This document shows, in pieces, positions 16,532-25,513 of a stretch of 64,000 nucleotides of DNA; the first letter of the stretch is position 1, and every line of letters starts with the position of its first letter. Both the position numbers and the translations under genes were made by a program. The stretch is from Roseiflexus sp. RS-1 (GTDB lineage: Bacteria > Chloroflexota > Chloroflexia > Chloroflexales > Roseiflexaceae), in contig NC_009523.1 in the NCBI RefSeq assembly GCF_000016665.1, positions 4,091,501-4,155,500 of the forward strand. Direction: 5' to 3'. Under the pieces are notes generated by a model. The model searched no databases. It was not told the DNA's origin and saw only the letters and a list, made by a program, of their open reading frames with translations.

Positions 16532-17800
16532 TCACTCCGCAAAAAAGGCAAGCATCTCACGATAGCGACTGCTGCGCTCCAGCGTTTCCGCCACGAAACC
16601 GATAGTCGCCGCCATGCCGCCGCTCAGGAAGAAGGGGCGCGACGCAAGTTGGTTGGTGAAATACATCGCCGGAATGCCTCGCTCCTTCGCTGCTGCTGCA
16701 AACGGCGTCGTGCCGAGCACAAAGTCGGGCGCGTAGCGATCAAGCGCCGCCATATCCTCTTCCAGCGCCTTCCGATAGACAACCTCCTGCGTTCCGCGCG
16801 CTTTCAGCCACAACTCATCGGGCAGCGCCAGCGGGTCGGCGCCGATCGAAGTCGAGACATACGGCACTTCGGCGCCTGCCTCGACCAGCAGACGCGCATA
16901 CGCCAGTTCGGTACCCTCATAGCCGGTCACCAGCACCCGCGCTCCCTTGAGCGACTTCGCCGCCAGCACTGCTTCGGCTTTAGCGCGCTCCTCCTGCGCA
17001 ACCTGATCGACCAGCGTCGGATCAAGGTCCAGGAGCGCACCAATTGACTTGATCCAGGCATACGTGCCGCTGATGCCCACCGGCGCGCCGCCTGCCACCG
17101 ATGCGCCCCATTCACGGTAGAGGCGTGTCACTCCTTTGTAGAACGGGTGCAGCGGCGCCAGCGCCGCAGCGCGACCGGCGCGCCGCAGATCGTCTATCGA
17201 GCGCCCCGGCAGCGCAACCGTCGTCTCAACCCCCATCCGCCGCAGGATGGCGTCAATCGCCAGTTGATCGGCGGGGAACACCTCACCGACCACCACAACC
17301 GTGCGATCCTCGCGCGGTCCTTCGCGGTCGCCCAGTCGGCGCAGCAGCGCTTCCAGCGCCACATCTTTTGCTTCTGGATGCGAATGAATGGCATAGGCGG
17401 GCACCCGCACCAGCACCACGTCCGCCTCGCCAACCCTGCGCGGCAGCAATTCCTCCGGCATACCCGCCGTTTCCGCAACGCACAGCGACACAACCGGCAC
17501 AAGACGGCACCCCGGCTCACGCGCCGCCGCCTCGATTGCCGCGCGCGTTCCTTCGACAATCTCGCCGGAGTACAACTCGGCGCTTCCCAGCGTCGGCGCC
17601 AGGATCGACTTGCGCGCACCGTAGAAATGGGTGACGAATGTCAAACCGTACAGGCATCCGGTATCGGTCGCCATCACCGGGTGCGACCCCTCGATCCGAC
17701 TCAGGATGCGCAACGATCCAAACGCCGGGCACATCGACTGCGGGTGCAGTTTGCACGTGTGCCCCTGCGGTTGCTCAGCGCTCAGCGCGATTGGCTCCAT
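16532..17800 (-). CDS. bchY: Chlorophyllide a reductase subunit Y
   Basis: Partner of BchZ in the nitrogenase-like chlorophyllide reductase. The 422-residue protein shows CKLHPQSMCPAFGSLRIL with cluster-ligand-type cysteines, HPVMATDTGCLYGLTFVTHFYGARKS and GYEGTELAYARLL. The ATG chosen follows AAGGTG by 6 nt; an in-frame GTG three codons earlier is possible. Its end is translationally coupled to bchZ. A 457-bp spacer rich in heptamer repeats separates it from the upstream small membrane-protein gene. Confidence 0.93.
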   Translation of the reverse strand: MEPIALSAEQPQGHTCKLHPQSMCPAFGSLRILSRIEGSHPVMATDTGCLYGLTFVTHFYGARKSILAPTLGSAELYSGEIVEGTRAAIEAAAREPGCRLVPVVSLCVAETAGMPEELLPRRVGEADVVLVRVPAYAIHSHPEAKDVALEALLRRLGDREGPREDRTVVVVGEVFPADQLAIDAILRRMGVETTVALPGRSIDDLRRAGRAAALAPLHPFYKGVTRLYREWGASVAGGAPVGISGTYAWIKSIGALLDLDPTLVDQVAQEERAKAEAVLAAKSLKGARVLVTGYEGTELAYARLLVEAGAEVPYVSTSIGADPLALPDELWLKARGTQEVVYRKALEEDMAALDRYAPDFVLGTTPFAAAAKERGIPAMYFTNQLASRPFFLSGGMAATIGFVAETLERSSRYREMLAFFAE

Positions 17801-18059
17801 GGAACGCACCTTTCAGATAGCAGATGGGAGAACAGGAGAGGTGATAACATTCACAAATATGACGACATACTCTTTACTACAATGGCAACGGAAAGGTGCA
17901 CGCTGAGGCATGCCTTTCCGTGAGAACCACAGAACTACGCCACCTGAACGTTTTTATAAACTCCGCTCGCGTCCCGGAAGAGCAGACGCTTCCGGGTTCT
18001 TCGTGTCCTGATTCCCGGTTTCGGGCGCTCAGGTTCCGCTTTCCGACACCGAACATCCA

Positions 18060-18255
18060 GCGCCCGATGACTGCTTTCCGGTCCCTGGTTCTCAGTTCTC
18101 AGTTCCCGGTTCTCAGTTTCCGGTTCCTGATTCTCAGTTCTCAGTCCCCGGTTCCCAATCCCCGGTTCTGGGTTCTTAGTTCTCAGTTCTTAGTTCTTAG
18201 TTCTCAGTTCCTGGTTCTCAGTTCCTGGTTCTCGGTTCTTGGTTCCTGGTTCTCA
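18060..18255. repeat. Heptamer tandem repeats (GGTTCTCAG/AGTTCTC type)
   Basis: About 200 bp of degenerate 7- to 8-bp units such as GTTCTCA, GTTCCCG and GTTCTTA. Arrays of the same style but different word lie at 20582-20700, 25447-25500, 33108-33213 and 39236-39440. It fills most of the gap between bchY and the small membrane-protein gene; the remainder has no visible gene. Confidence 0.8.
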
Positions 18256-18257
18256 GC

Positions 18258-18449
18258 TCACTGCTGCTCCGGCTCATTCGCTTTTGCCGGATCGAGCCGC
18301 AGGTAGGCTGATGTCGCCTGCTTGTCGGTGAAGCGCGCCGCAATGATGAAACCGAGAATCACCGCCGCCAGCGGACCGAAGCAGATCAGATACCCCGTCC
18401 ATTCGGGCCAGGGCGACGGGGCTGCTTGAAGAAGAATCAGGAAATCCAT
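18258..18449 (-). CDS. Small membrane protein within the bch cluster
   Basis: A 63-residue protein with one strong membrane span (YLICFGPLAAVILGFIIAA, residues 20-38) and a polar tail. A perfect ribosome site, AAGGAG, lies 8 nt before the ATG, which is good evidence that it is translated. It sits between the DUF169 gene and bchY on the same strand. I do not recognise the family. Its location suggests a membrane anchor or assembly factor for bacteriochlorophyllide reduction, but that is inference. Confidence 0.7.
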   Translation of the reverse strand: MDFLILLQAAPSPWPEWTGYLICFGPLAAVILGFIIAARFTDKQATSAYLRLDPAKANEPEQQ

Positions 18450-18521
18450 AGCACCTCTCCTTGCCTGTCAGATGATGACCTGGACACAACGAACGACTGT
18501 CGCGCCAGCACCACGCTGGCA

Positions 18522-19268
18522 TCACGACCCATCGTTTCCTTTCCGTGCGTGCGACGGCATGATCAACCGTCGCATCTCCTCCGGATCGATCCTGAAGTTC
18601 TCGATCAACTCGACGATGTACCGGAAATGTTCTCGCGGCACCGCAATAAACATCTCACCCGGCGCCACCCGATTGTGCATCCGTCCGCCGCCGTCGCCGG
18701 TTGCGAAGACACTGTTGCGCTTGAGGCGCGGCGTCGCAAAGATCGACGCACATGCAGACGGTCCCAACTCACCGATGGGGAACGTTCCCTCCCGCACCGA
18801 TGCCGCGCCTGCAATCTGCATGGCATGCATCGGGTCGGTAATGCAGACCAGCAGATCGACCGGCACGCCATCCGGCACATCGTCAAGCGGCGCGGCGGCC
18901 AGCGCGGCAATCGAACCGGTGGGCAGCACGGAACTCTGCGCTTTGTTGCGCCGTGCGCCTTCTTCGGTAAAAAACCCCTGCGCCATCGTCAGATACTGCC
19001 CTTCGGTGATCAGACGCCCGGCGTCCGGCAGCCAGCCAAGGTGATACTGCCCGACCCAGCAGTCGTGGTGGTGCGCATCGACATACACCCGTCGTCCTGC
19101 TTCCGCCTCACGGATAATCGCGCACGCCACAACATTCGCTGGCTCATAGCCTGGAGGCGGTCGATCTTCGCAGTACGTCACCGCCACCGGTCGCCGCTTG
19201 ACTTTCATCCGCTCGACCAGCAGCGTATGCAGGTATTTGAGATCGACAGCGGTTTGTTCCGCCAGCAT
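18522..19268 (-). CDS. DUF169 family protein in the bch cluster
   Basis: A 248-residue protein matching the DUF169 pattern: AVTYCEDRPP near the N-terminus, ACAIIREAEAGRRVYVD, then GAASVREGTFPIGELGPSACASIF and an internal RPLIKE-like segment near ATPRLKRNSVFATGDGGGR. Cysteines and histidines occur in VDAHHHDCWVGQYHLGW. The biochemical role of DUF169 is unknown. Position between bchX and the bchY/bchZ pair, on the same strand, suggests a part in bacteriochlorophyllide synthesis or in handling its reductant. The ATG chosen has a purine-rich site upstream; a TTG seven codons earlier is an alternative. Confidence 0.7.
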   Translation of the reverse strand: MLAEQTAVDLKYLHTLLVERMKVKRRPVAVTYCEDRPPPGYEPANVVACAIIREAEAGRRVYVDAHHHDCWVGQYHLGWLPDAGRLITEGQYLTMAQGFFTEEGARRNKAQSSVLPTGSIAALAAAPLDDVPDGVPVDLLVCITDPMHAMQIAGAASVREGTFPIGELGPSACASIFATPRLKRNSVFATGDGGGRMHNRVAPGEMFIAVPREHFRYIVELIENFRIDPEEMRRLIMPSHARKGNDGS

Positions 19269-19379
19269 ACACTCTTCTCGCTTTTCCAACGCTCGCTGTC
19301 GGCGAATGATAACAATCAGCGTGTACCTGACAGATGAGAACGCATCAACATCCGGATTCCGTGCAACCTTCCCACCTGG

Positions 19380-20558
19380 CTACCGATATGTCGGCGCATC
19401 GGCGTAGCGCAGATCGACGAAACTGAACGCCTGACCCGACCGGCGCAGCGCCGACAGGAACGCAACTTTGTGTTCGAGATCGTTCGGCTCACCCAATCGA
19501 ATCTCGATCGAGCCGGAGGTGACGGTGATGCCATCACGATCACTGCGCACCATGTCGGTCACATACATGCCGATCGCCTCGATCATCTGCTGCACCTTGC
19601 GCTGCACCGGATCGGTCGCCTGCACCTGCGGAATGACCGGTTTGAGCGACAGGATCGGCACCGTAAAGGTCGGCGCCTTGTCGCCAAACAGGTCCTGCTC
19701 ACGCGCTGCAGCCGGTCGACCAGGCGGCTCTTCGGCGCCAAACACGCGCAGGAACTCCTCATAACCCAGCGGCGTGTAGTTTTCGACCGGTTGCAACTCC
19801 TGGCGCGCGATACGCCCTGCCAGGTCGCCAAAAATCTCGTTGAACTGCGCATCTTCGAGTGCCAGGCGGCACGCATCAGCAAGCTCACGCACTTTCCGGC
19901 TCAACGGCACTCGCGTCAGGATCGGCAACCCAACCGCTCTGGCATACTGGTCGGCGGTATCGCTGCCATCATCACGGTTCACCACCAACCCGAGAATCTG
20001 AGTCGTGCCGCCCATCGAGCGAAAGTACTGCGCCGCGCGCGCGATATTGTTCGCCGCATAGAGCGATTGCCGGTCGTGCCCGACAAGAATGATCACCTGC
20101 TCCGCCAGTGAGCGCGCAAGCGGCGTGGCGAACCCGCCACACACCACATCGCCAAGGAAATCCATGACGATGAAGTCGAGGTTCCAGCGGCTCATGCCCA
20201 GATGTTCCAGCACCTTGAAGCCGGTCGAAATCCCCTGCCCGCCGCATCCGCGCCCGACTTCGGGACCGCCGAGTTCACACCCGAAGATGACGACGCCGGG
20301 GCGCAGTTCATTGCGAAAGATCACGTCGCCAATCGACAATTGATCCTCTTTTCCCGCCTCCTTGAACAGACGCCACTGATCGCCGAGCGTCGGCAACGAA
20401 TGCCCGCCAAAGATCGTATTGCACGAGTCGTGCTTCGGGTCGCAGCCGAGTTGCAGCACGCGATAGCCATCGAACGCCAGGCGTGCCGTCAGGTTGGAGG
20501 TGAAGAAACTCTTCCCCATCCCGCCTTTACCGTAGATTGCGATCATGCGTGGCGCCAT
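19380..20558 (-). CDS. bchX: Chlorophyllide a reductase iron protein
   Basis: NifH-like ATPase that passes electrons from its [4Fe-4S] cluster to BchYZ. The P-loop is IYGKGGMGKS (residues 8-17) and switch II is MDFLGDVVCGGFA. The cluster-ligand region GPEVGRGCGGQGI gives one cysteine and DVVCGGF the other. The length of 392 residues is on the long side, with about 100 residues after the core ending RYADAPTYR. The ribosome site GGGAGG lies 5 nt before the ATG. It is preceded by a short array of heptamer repeats and then bchC. Confidence 0.95.
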   Translation of the reverse strand: MAPRMIAIYGKGGMGKSFFTSNLTARLAFDGYRVLQLGCDPKHDSCNTIFGGHSLPTLGDQWRLFKEAGKEDQLSIGDVIFRNELRPGVVIFGCELGGPEVGRGCGGQGISTGFKVLEHLGMSRWNLDFIVMDFLGDVVCGGFATPLARSLAEQVIILVGHDRQSLYAANNIARAAQYFRSMGGTTQILGLVVNRDDGSDTADQYARAVGLPILTRVPLSRKVRELADACRLALEDAQFNEIFGDLAGRIARQELQPVENYTPLGYEEFLRVFGAEEPPGRPAAAREQDLFGDKAPTFTVPILSLKPVIPQVQATDPVQRKVQQMIEAIGMYVTDMVRSDRDGITVTSGSIEIRLGEPNDLEHKVAFLSALRRSGQAFSFVDLRYADAPTYR

Positions 20559-20581
20559 CGCGTCCTCCCGAATTCAGATAC

Positions 20582-20700
20582 GCCCAACGTTGAACGTTCA
20601 ACGTTGAACGTATAACGCCCAACCTTCAACCTTCAACGCCCAACCTTCAACCTTCCAACCTTCAACGCCCAACCTTCAACCTTCAACCTTCAACCTTCAC
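20582..20700. repeat. Heptamer repeats (CAACCTT/AACGTT type)
   Basis: Starts with palindromic AACGTTGAACGTT words and continues as CAACCTTCAAC units until the bchC stop codon. The mirror-image word GAAGGTTG is repeated at 39236-39380 and CAACCTT at 25447-25500. Confidence 0.85.
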
Positions 20701-21680
20701 CCCCCAACATCCCACTCAATCACCAGTTTCAGGCACTCCGGGTCATTCAAGGCGGTCGCATACGCTTCCTCGAACCGGGCAACCGGCGCGCGATGCGTGA
20801 TCAGCGCTGCAGCGTCGAGCATTCCGCTCGCCAGCAGATCACGACTCCGCTGCAAGTCGCCGGTCACCCACTCCTTCGCCGTGAGCAACCGCGCCTGTTT
20901 GAGGAACAGCGGCATGTACGGCAGGCGCAATTCGTCATAGTACCCAAGCAGGATGATCGTGCCATCGTTCGCGAGCAGCGGCAGCGCATCGCTCAATGCC
21001 GCCATCGACCCGGTCGCCTCGATGATCGTATCAACCGGTTGCTGCACCGCCGCAACGAGCGAGTCGGTCGTCACATCAACGCGCAGGTCCGCCACGCTGC
21101 GTTCCAGGCGGCTCGCAACCCGATCACTGACCGCAACCCAGGCGCCCTGCGCCCGCGCAATCCGCGCCGCAAACTGCCCGACCGGACCCTGCCCCAGCAC
21201 CAGCACCCGCCGACCGGTCAGATTCTGACCCGTCCCGGCTATCAGATCGACGCCGTGCAATGCGGTCGCCGCCAGCGCCAGCAGGACGCCGTGCTCCGGT
21301 TGCATCCCGTCGAGCGGAACGATGCGACGGTAATCGACCAGCAGGGTCGCCGCCTGCCCGCCCCACGCCGGGTTGACATCGCGGAAGCAGCGCGCACCGC
21401 CGACATACACCCAGCGCCCGTCGTACTCCGCCGGAACCGCTGTGCCACGCGCGACAATTCGACCGACCGTTTCGTATCCCGGCACGACCGGGAACTGTAA
21501 CATCGGGTGCGGCATTCGTCCTGCCAGCAACATCCGTTCCGTTCCGGCGCTGATCGACGTGAACGCTGTCCGCACCACGACATCATCGGGTCCCGCGTCC
21601 GTCAGCGCCACATCGCGCAACTCAAGACGATGCGGTTCAGAAATAACAATTGCGCGTGTCGTGCTCATAGACCGTCTCAT
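20697..21680 (-). CDS. bchC: 3-hydroxyethyl bacteriochlorophyllide a dehydrogenase
   Basis: Oxidises the 3-hydroxyethyl group to the 3-acetyl group of bacteriochlorophyllide a, using NAD. It is a 327-residue medium-chain dehydrogenase-like protein with a GroES-like N-terminal half (TSISAGTERMLLAGRMP, VVPGYETVGRI) and a Rossmann motif VLGQGPVGQFAARIA. The ATG overlaps the bchF stop by one base (TGATG), so the two are translationally coupled; a second ATG four codons on is possible. The longer open frame upstream is bchF in another frame. Confidence 0.93.
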   Translation of the reverse strand: MRRSMSTTRAIVISEPHRLELRDVALTDAGPDDVVVRTAFTSISAGTERMLLAGRMPHPMLQFPVVPGYETVGRIVARGTAVPAEYDGRWVYVGGARCFRDVNPAWGGQAATLLVDYRRIVPLDGMQPEHGVLLALAATALHGVDLIAGTGQNLTGRRVLVLGQGPVGQFAARIARAQGAWVAVSDRVASRLERSVADLRVDVTTDSLVAAVQQPVDTIIEATGSMAALSDALPLLANDGTIILLGYYDELRLPYMPLFLKQARLLTAKEWVTGDLQRSRDLLASGMLDAAALITHRAPVARFEEAYATALNDPECLKLVIEWDVGG

Positions 21681-22165
21681 CAATGCGCAACCACGCCGGT
21701 TTGCCCGCTGCCGCTCCGCATCATCCGCCGCTGCCGACCAGCCTGAATGCCGCGATAGACGAACTGCGCGCAATTGATCAGATAGGTGCAGTACGCCACC
21801 AGCATCAGCGTCATGATCGCATCGGGTGACCAGTGCAGCCAGACCGCGAGAAAATAGAGGTTGTGCATCACCATCGCCAGCGCATTGCCAGCATCTTCCC
21901 AGAAGAACTCCGGCGCCATGAACCAGCGCCCGAAGATCTCCTTCTCCCAGATCATGCCGGTGATCGTGATCGCCCACAACAGCGCGATCTTGATCCACAC
22001 GCTGACGGTGGCGATCATGTACCCTTCACCCGTCACCAGGTAACGGATCACCAACCCAAAACTGATCAGAAACGCGAGGAACTGGATCGGCGCGAGCACT
22101 GCCTGCACTTTCGTCCAGACGCTTGCATCGCGGCGGGCCAGCTGTTCCGGCGTGTACATCGACAT
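21680..22165 (-). CDS. bchF: 3-vinyl bacteriochlorophyllide hydratase
   Basis: Hydrates the 3-vinyl group of (bacterio)chlorophyllide before BchC acts. The 161-residue integral membrane protein has YTPEQLARRDASVWTKVQ, IWEKEIFGRWFMAPEFFWED and hydrophobic spans near residues 25-42, 52-70, 90-107 and 112-130, all as in BchF. The ATG chosen has GGGGGA 5 nt upstream. It is the first gene of the bchF-C-X-Y-Z cluster, and a TATAAT box on this strand lies about 55 nt upstream, without a convincing -35 box. Confidence 0.92.
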   Translation of the reverse strand: MSMYTPEQLARRDASVWTKVQAVLAPIQFLAFLISFGLVIRYLVTGEGYMIATVSVWIKIALLWAITITGMIWEKEIFGRWFMAPEFFWEDAGNALAMVMHNLYFLAVWLHWSPDAIMTLMLVAYCTYLINCAQFVYRGIQAGRQRRMMRSGSGQTGVVAH

Positions 22166-22461
22166 CGCGGTCCCCCAATAGGTCAATACATTTTGACTTG
22201 TGAGAAGCGTGCGCTTAGATTATAATACATTCACCTCTCAAGAAAACGTCTACAACCACTACACAATTGCTCTCAGTTTGACGCACACCGGTTCGACTTC
22301 TCTGTTGAATGCGTCGAACCCGTCGAGCGGTGTGATACGTGCGGTACAATTGCACGTCGAACACATCGTAACATCCAAAAGTGGACAATTGTGCGTACCT
22401 ATCATACTACCGGGATTGACCAGAGCCAGCATAACCTCACATAACCAGCAGGAGTGACGCT

Positions 22462-23307
22462 ATGCGCATTAATAATGTTCCCCTCGTGTTCACAACGACC
22501 GCCATCGACCGGAGTTTTGCGCTGCTGCCCAACGTTGCTGCGTTCGCCTCCGCCATCGGCAGACCTCTGCGCATCGTGCACGTGCTTGGGCAACGCTACC
22601 GCAGCTACGCCGAGCGACAGATGGCAGCGGCAATTGAAGCGTTGCCATCAGGCAATGGGTTGGTCTTTGAACTGCTCAAAATCGAAAGCAAACAGCGCCG
22701 CGCCTTTCTCGACGAGATCGCCAGCACCACTGGCGGCATTCTGGCAATGTTGCCCACCCGCCACAATTTCATCAATCGGTTGCTGGCAATGATGAGCGAC
22801 TACGAAAAGTTCATGATCGAAGGTCCGCTGCCGATCCTCGCTCTTCCGCGCAACGGCGCACTCCCGACCTCGATTGAACGCATTCTCTTCCCGCTCGACC
22901 TTTCGCCGCGCTCCGACGACCCGCTCGATCAGGCTGCCGATTTTGCGAAGTCGGTTGGCGCCGAACTGCACCTGATCTATGCCTTTGGCGACGACCGGTT
23001 GCTTCCTTCTGAAATGGACATGGCTGCGCGCCTGGCAGCACGTTCACCACGCGAACTGTATCAGATCGATAAAGATCGCATCAACGCGCTTGCCGAACGC
23101 GCCCGATCGCATGGCGTCCCGGTGGTTGTCTCCACAACTGAAGGGCGTGCGCATACCGCCATCCTGAACTACTGCAACGCCGAAAAGATCGATCTGGCGA
23201 TTATGGCGACTCACGGACCGCGCAGCAGTGAAGATATCTGGCACGGCACCACCACGGCGCGGGTTATCAAGCACGCCAGTATTCCCGTCATTGCGATGCG
23301 CTGCTGA
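22462..23307 (+). CDS. Universal stress protein, two-domain
   Basis: A 281-residue cytosolic protein with two UspA-like halves. The C-terminal half is the clearer: IERILFPLDLSPRSDDPLDQA begins it and DLAIMATHGPRSSEDIWHGTTTARVIKHASIPVIAM ends it (G-x2-SSEDIWHG in place of the canonical ATP-loop GRGGLRRLLLGS), so nucleotide binding is uncertain. The N-terminal half lacks the loop. It sits between the bchF and puf clusters on the opposite strand, the usual position for a light- or oxygen-stress gene, but nothing ties it directly to pigment synthesis. Confidence 0.85.
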   Translation: MRINNVPLVFTTTAIDRSFALLPNVAAFASAIGRPLRIVHVLGQRYRSYAERQMAAAIEALPSGNGLVFELLKIESKQRRAFLDEIASTTGGILAMLPTRHNFINRLLAMMSDYEKFMIEGPLPILALPRNGALPTSIERILFPLDLSPRSDDPLDQAADFAKSVGAELHLIYAFGDDRLLPSEMDMAARLAARSPRELYQIDKDRINALAERARSHGVPVVVSTTEGRAHTAILNYCNAEKIDLAIMATHGPRSSEDIWHGTTTARVIKHASIPVIAMRC

Positions 23308-23359
23308 GCAGACGCCGCCCATCCTCCCGCAGGTTTGTTTGCGAGCCTGCGGGAGAAAC

Positions 23360-24130
23360 TCAGACATCGTGCACCGGTTGTGGTATTGGCGAGATGGACG
23401 CACCGCGCCACCGCTGTGCCAACCGCCAGACCCACACGTTCACCGGCAGAACATCGAGCCAGAGTGCGACACACGCCACTGCCGATTGAGCGGCGAGCAA
23501 TGTTGCGCCAACTCCTGCGCTTGTGTCCAGACCATACGCCAGGGCATCCGTAGCGAACCACACGCACGCCGCCGTCAGAGCAGTGACGCTGAGCGGAAAG
23601 ATCGCGCTCAACACCTGCGCCGGCGGCAAGCCGACCGCAAACCAGGGGGGCCACAGCAGAGGACCGCCATCACGCGCATGAGCGGCGGCATACGCCGTCA
23701 GGCGCATGCTGAGATGTCCCCACCAGGCGAGGAAGAATGCCCAAACCCCCCACTGATTGGCGCCATTCCACGTCAGTGCAACGATCCCGGCGGCGGGGAA
23801 GACCCACATGATTTCCTGCCACAGCGCACTCCGGCGCGCGAACCCCAGGCGACGCATCCCTGGTCCGGCATACATGCGACACCCGATCTCCTGCCACACC
23901 CACACGATTATGGCGCAGAGATGAGCCACATACACCCCACGGAGCGACCGGTCATTATAGATCAGCGCCAGAACGACGAGCGCGCCGACCACCGCAACCG
24001 TCGCCAACCCGTACAACCACGAAAATGCCTCAGACGACAGACGATCGGCAATCGCAGGCAGAACTATTGCCGCGCTCAGAACCAGAACCGCATACAGCAA
24101 TGGCGCAAGGGAGAGTAGCATATGCCTCAT
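23360..24130 (-). CDS. puhE: Photosynthetic complex assembly protein 2 (PuhE, DUF3623)
   Basis: A 256-residue polytopic membrane protein with seven or more spans and family motifs CAIIVWVWQEIGCRM, FARRSALWQEIMWVFPAAG, WGVWAFFLAWWGHLSMRL and DVLPVNVWVWRL. PuhE helps reaction-centre assembly in purple bacteria, where it is encoded near puhA (the H subunit). No puhA is present here, as expected for filamentous phototrophs that lack H. The start is the ATG 26 bp after the bchP stop; a second ATG three codons on is possible. Confidence 0.85.
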   Translation of the reverse strand: MRHMLLSLAPLLYAVLVLSAAIVLPAIADRLSSEAFSWLYGLATVAVVGALVVLALIYNDRSLRGVYVAHLCAIIVWVWQEIGCRMYAGPGMRRLGFARRSALWQEIMWVFPAAGIVALTWNGANQWGVWAFFLAWWGHLSMRLTAYAAAHARDGGPLLWPPWFAVGLPPAQVLSAIFPLSVTALTAACVWFATDALAYGLDTSAGVGATLLAAQSAVACVALWLDVLPVNVWVWRLAQRWRGASISPIPQPVHDV

Positions 24131-24156
24131 CTCTGCCGACTGTGAAGAACGAAACC

Positions 24157-25377
24157 TCAGGCGACAGCCGGTTGATCGGTTCGACGGCGCGGCAGATAGT
24201 GACGCACCTGGGCAGCGATAATATCCGCCGTCATCCGCAACTGCGCCAGCCACGGCACCGGCGCCATCGTCTTGTGCATATACGACTCGAATGTCAGTCG
24301 TTGCACATCCAGATTGCGGCACATGTCGGTGAACACTTCCATCTGCCGCGCGCTGCCGTACCCCCACTTCTGCAAGAAGACCAGGAAACGATACATCGTG
24401 CCATAGGTCTTCCACCAGCGACGCTCATAGCGCCGTAGCGCAGTGAGCGATGCGTCCGGCAGACTCTCGATCAGCGTTTCAGCCGCCATTTTGCCGCTCT
24501 TCATCGCCCAGTAGATACCTTCGCCAGAGGTGTGCACCACCAGACCCGCCGCGTCACCGATGAGCATTGCACGCTCAAACGCCATATGTTCACGCGGTTC
24601 CATCGGCAGCGCATGCGCCTCTTCGAGAATGATCTCGCCGCCCTCCAGGTCTCTGCGGATACGATGCTTCAAATTCGCAAGCAATTCACGAGCGCGTTTG
24701 CTATGGGCAGGTCCCGTTCCGATGCCAACGGCGACATGATCGCTCTTGGGAAACGCCCAGGCATACAGGTCGGGGCTGACCTCAGGACCCAGGTACAGAT
24801 CGGCGGTATCCTCCCAGCGCGCCATCTTGCCTGCCGGAAGGCGAATGCGCTGCTGAATGGCGATACAGCGCGGCAGATTGGGCAAACCCAGCAGTTTCGC
24901 CGTTGTCGAATACGCCCCATCCGCGCCGATCACCGCCGTGACGCGCAACTGTTGACGGGCGCCGCCGAACCGTTCGCGATACGTTGCAGTCACACCCTCC
25001 TTATCGAACGCCAGATCGACCAGTTGACCTTCGATCAACATCGCACCCCGCTGAACGGCGCGCTGACGGATGTAGCGGTCGAACTCCTCGCGGCAGCACA
25101 TGGCGATATAATCCTGATCGCTGTGATTGACGCCGGCAACCTCGATTTCGACGACCCGTTCGCTCGGAGAATGCACCAGGGCGTGGTGCACCTTGCGCGA
25201 GATCAGCGTTTCCGGCAGGTCAAACTCGGTGAACGCCACCGGCGGCACCGCACCGCCGCACGGCTTCACATACGACGTATCACGCTCAAGCATCACAACC
25301 GGCACACCTGCACGCGCCAGCGTATCGGCAGCCGTCGAGCCGCCAACCGACGCGCCTACCACGAGGACTGGATCCAT
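24157..25377 (-). CDS. bchP: Geranylgeranyl diphosphate / geranylgeranyl-bacteriochlorophyll reductase
   Basis: A flavoprotein that reduces the geranylgeranyl tail of bacteriochlorophyll to phytyl. The 406-residue protein begins with an FAD Rossmann motif VVGASVGGSTAADTLARAG, has KPCGGAVP, GADGAYS and the second FAD motif MLIGDAAGLVVHTSGEGI. It lies between bchG and puhE in the puf-bch operon, and the tail it reduces is attached by the BchG enzyme encoded just upstream. Confidence 0.93.
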   Translation of the reverse strand: MDPVLVVGASVGGSTAADTLARAGVPVVMLERDTSYVKPCGGAVPPVAFTEFDLPETLISRKVHHALVHSPSERVVEIEVAGVNHSDQDYIAMCCREEFDRYIRQRAVQRGAMLIEGQLVDLAFDKEGVTATYRERFGGARQQLRVTAVIGADGAYSTTAKLLGLPNLPRCIAIQQRIRLPAGKMARWEDTADLYLGPEVSPDLYAWAFPKSDHVAVGIGTGPAHSKRARELLANLKHRIRRDLEGGEIILEEAHALPMEPREHMAFERAMLIGDAAGLVVHTSGEGIYWAMKSGKMAAETLIESLPDASLTALRRYERRWWKTYGTMYRFLVFLQKWGYGSARQMEVFTDMCRNLDVQRLTFESYMHKTMAPVPWLAQLRMTADIIAAQVRHYLPRRRTDQPAVA

Positions 25378-25446
25378 CGTCGTTCCTCTTTCTAGCCCCG
25401 GATGAGGGGTCAGAGGTTAGGGATCAGGGTTCGACTTTGTGTCATC

Positions 25447-25503
25447 AGAAACCCTCAACCTTCAACCCTCAACCTTCAACCTTCAACCTTCAACCTTCCC
25501 ACC
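25447..25503. repeat. Short CAACCTT repeat array between bchG and bchP
   Basis: About eight CAACCYT/CAACCTT units in direct orientation, of the same family as 20582-20700. Confidence 0.8.
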
Positions 25504-25513
25504 ACCGGTTCTA

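Noticed and set aside
22193-22226. Plus-strand promoter TTGACT with TATAAT upstream of the universal stress gene
   Set aside because: The gap between the hexamers is 22 bp, too long for a sigma-70 promoter.
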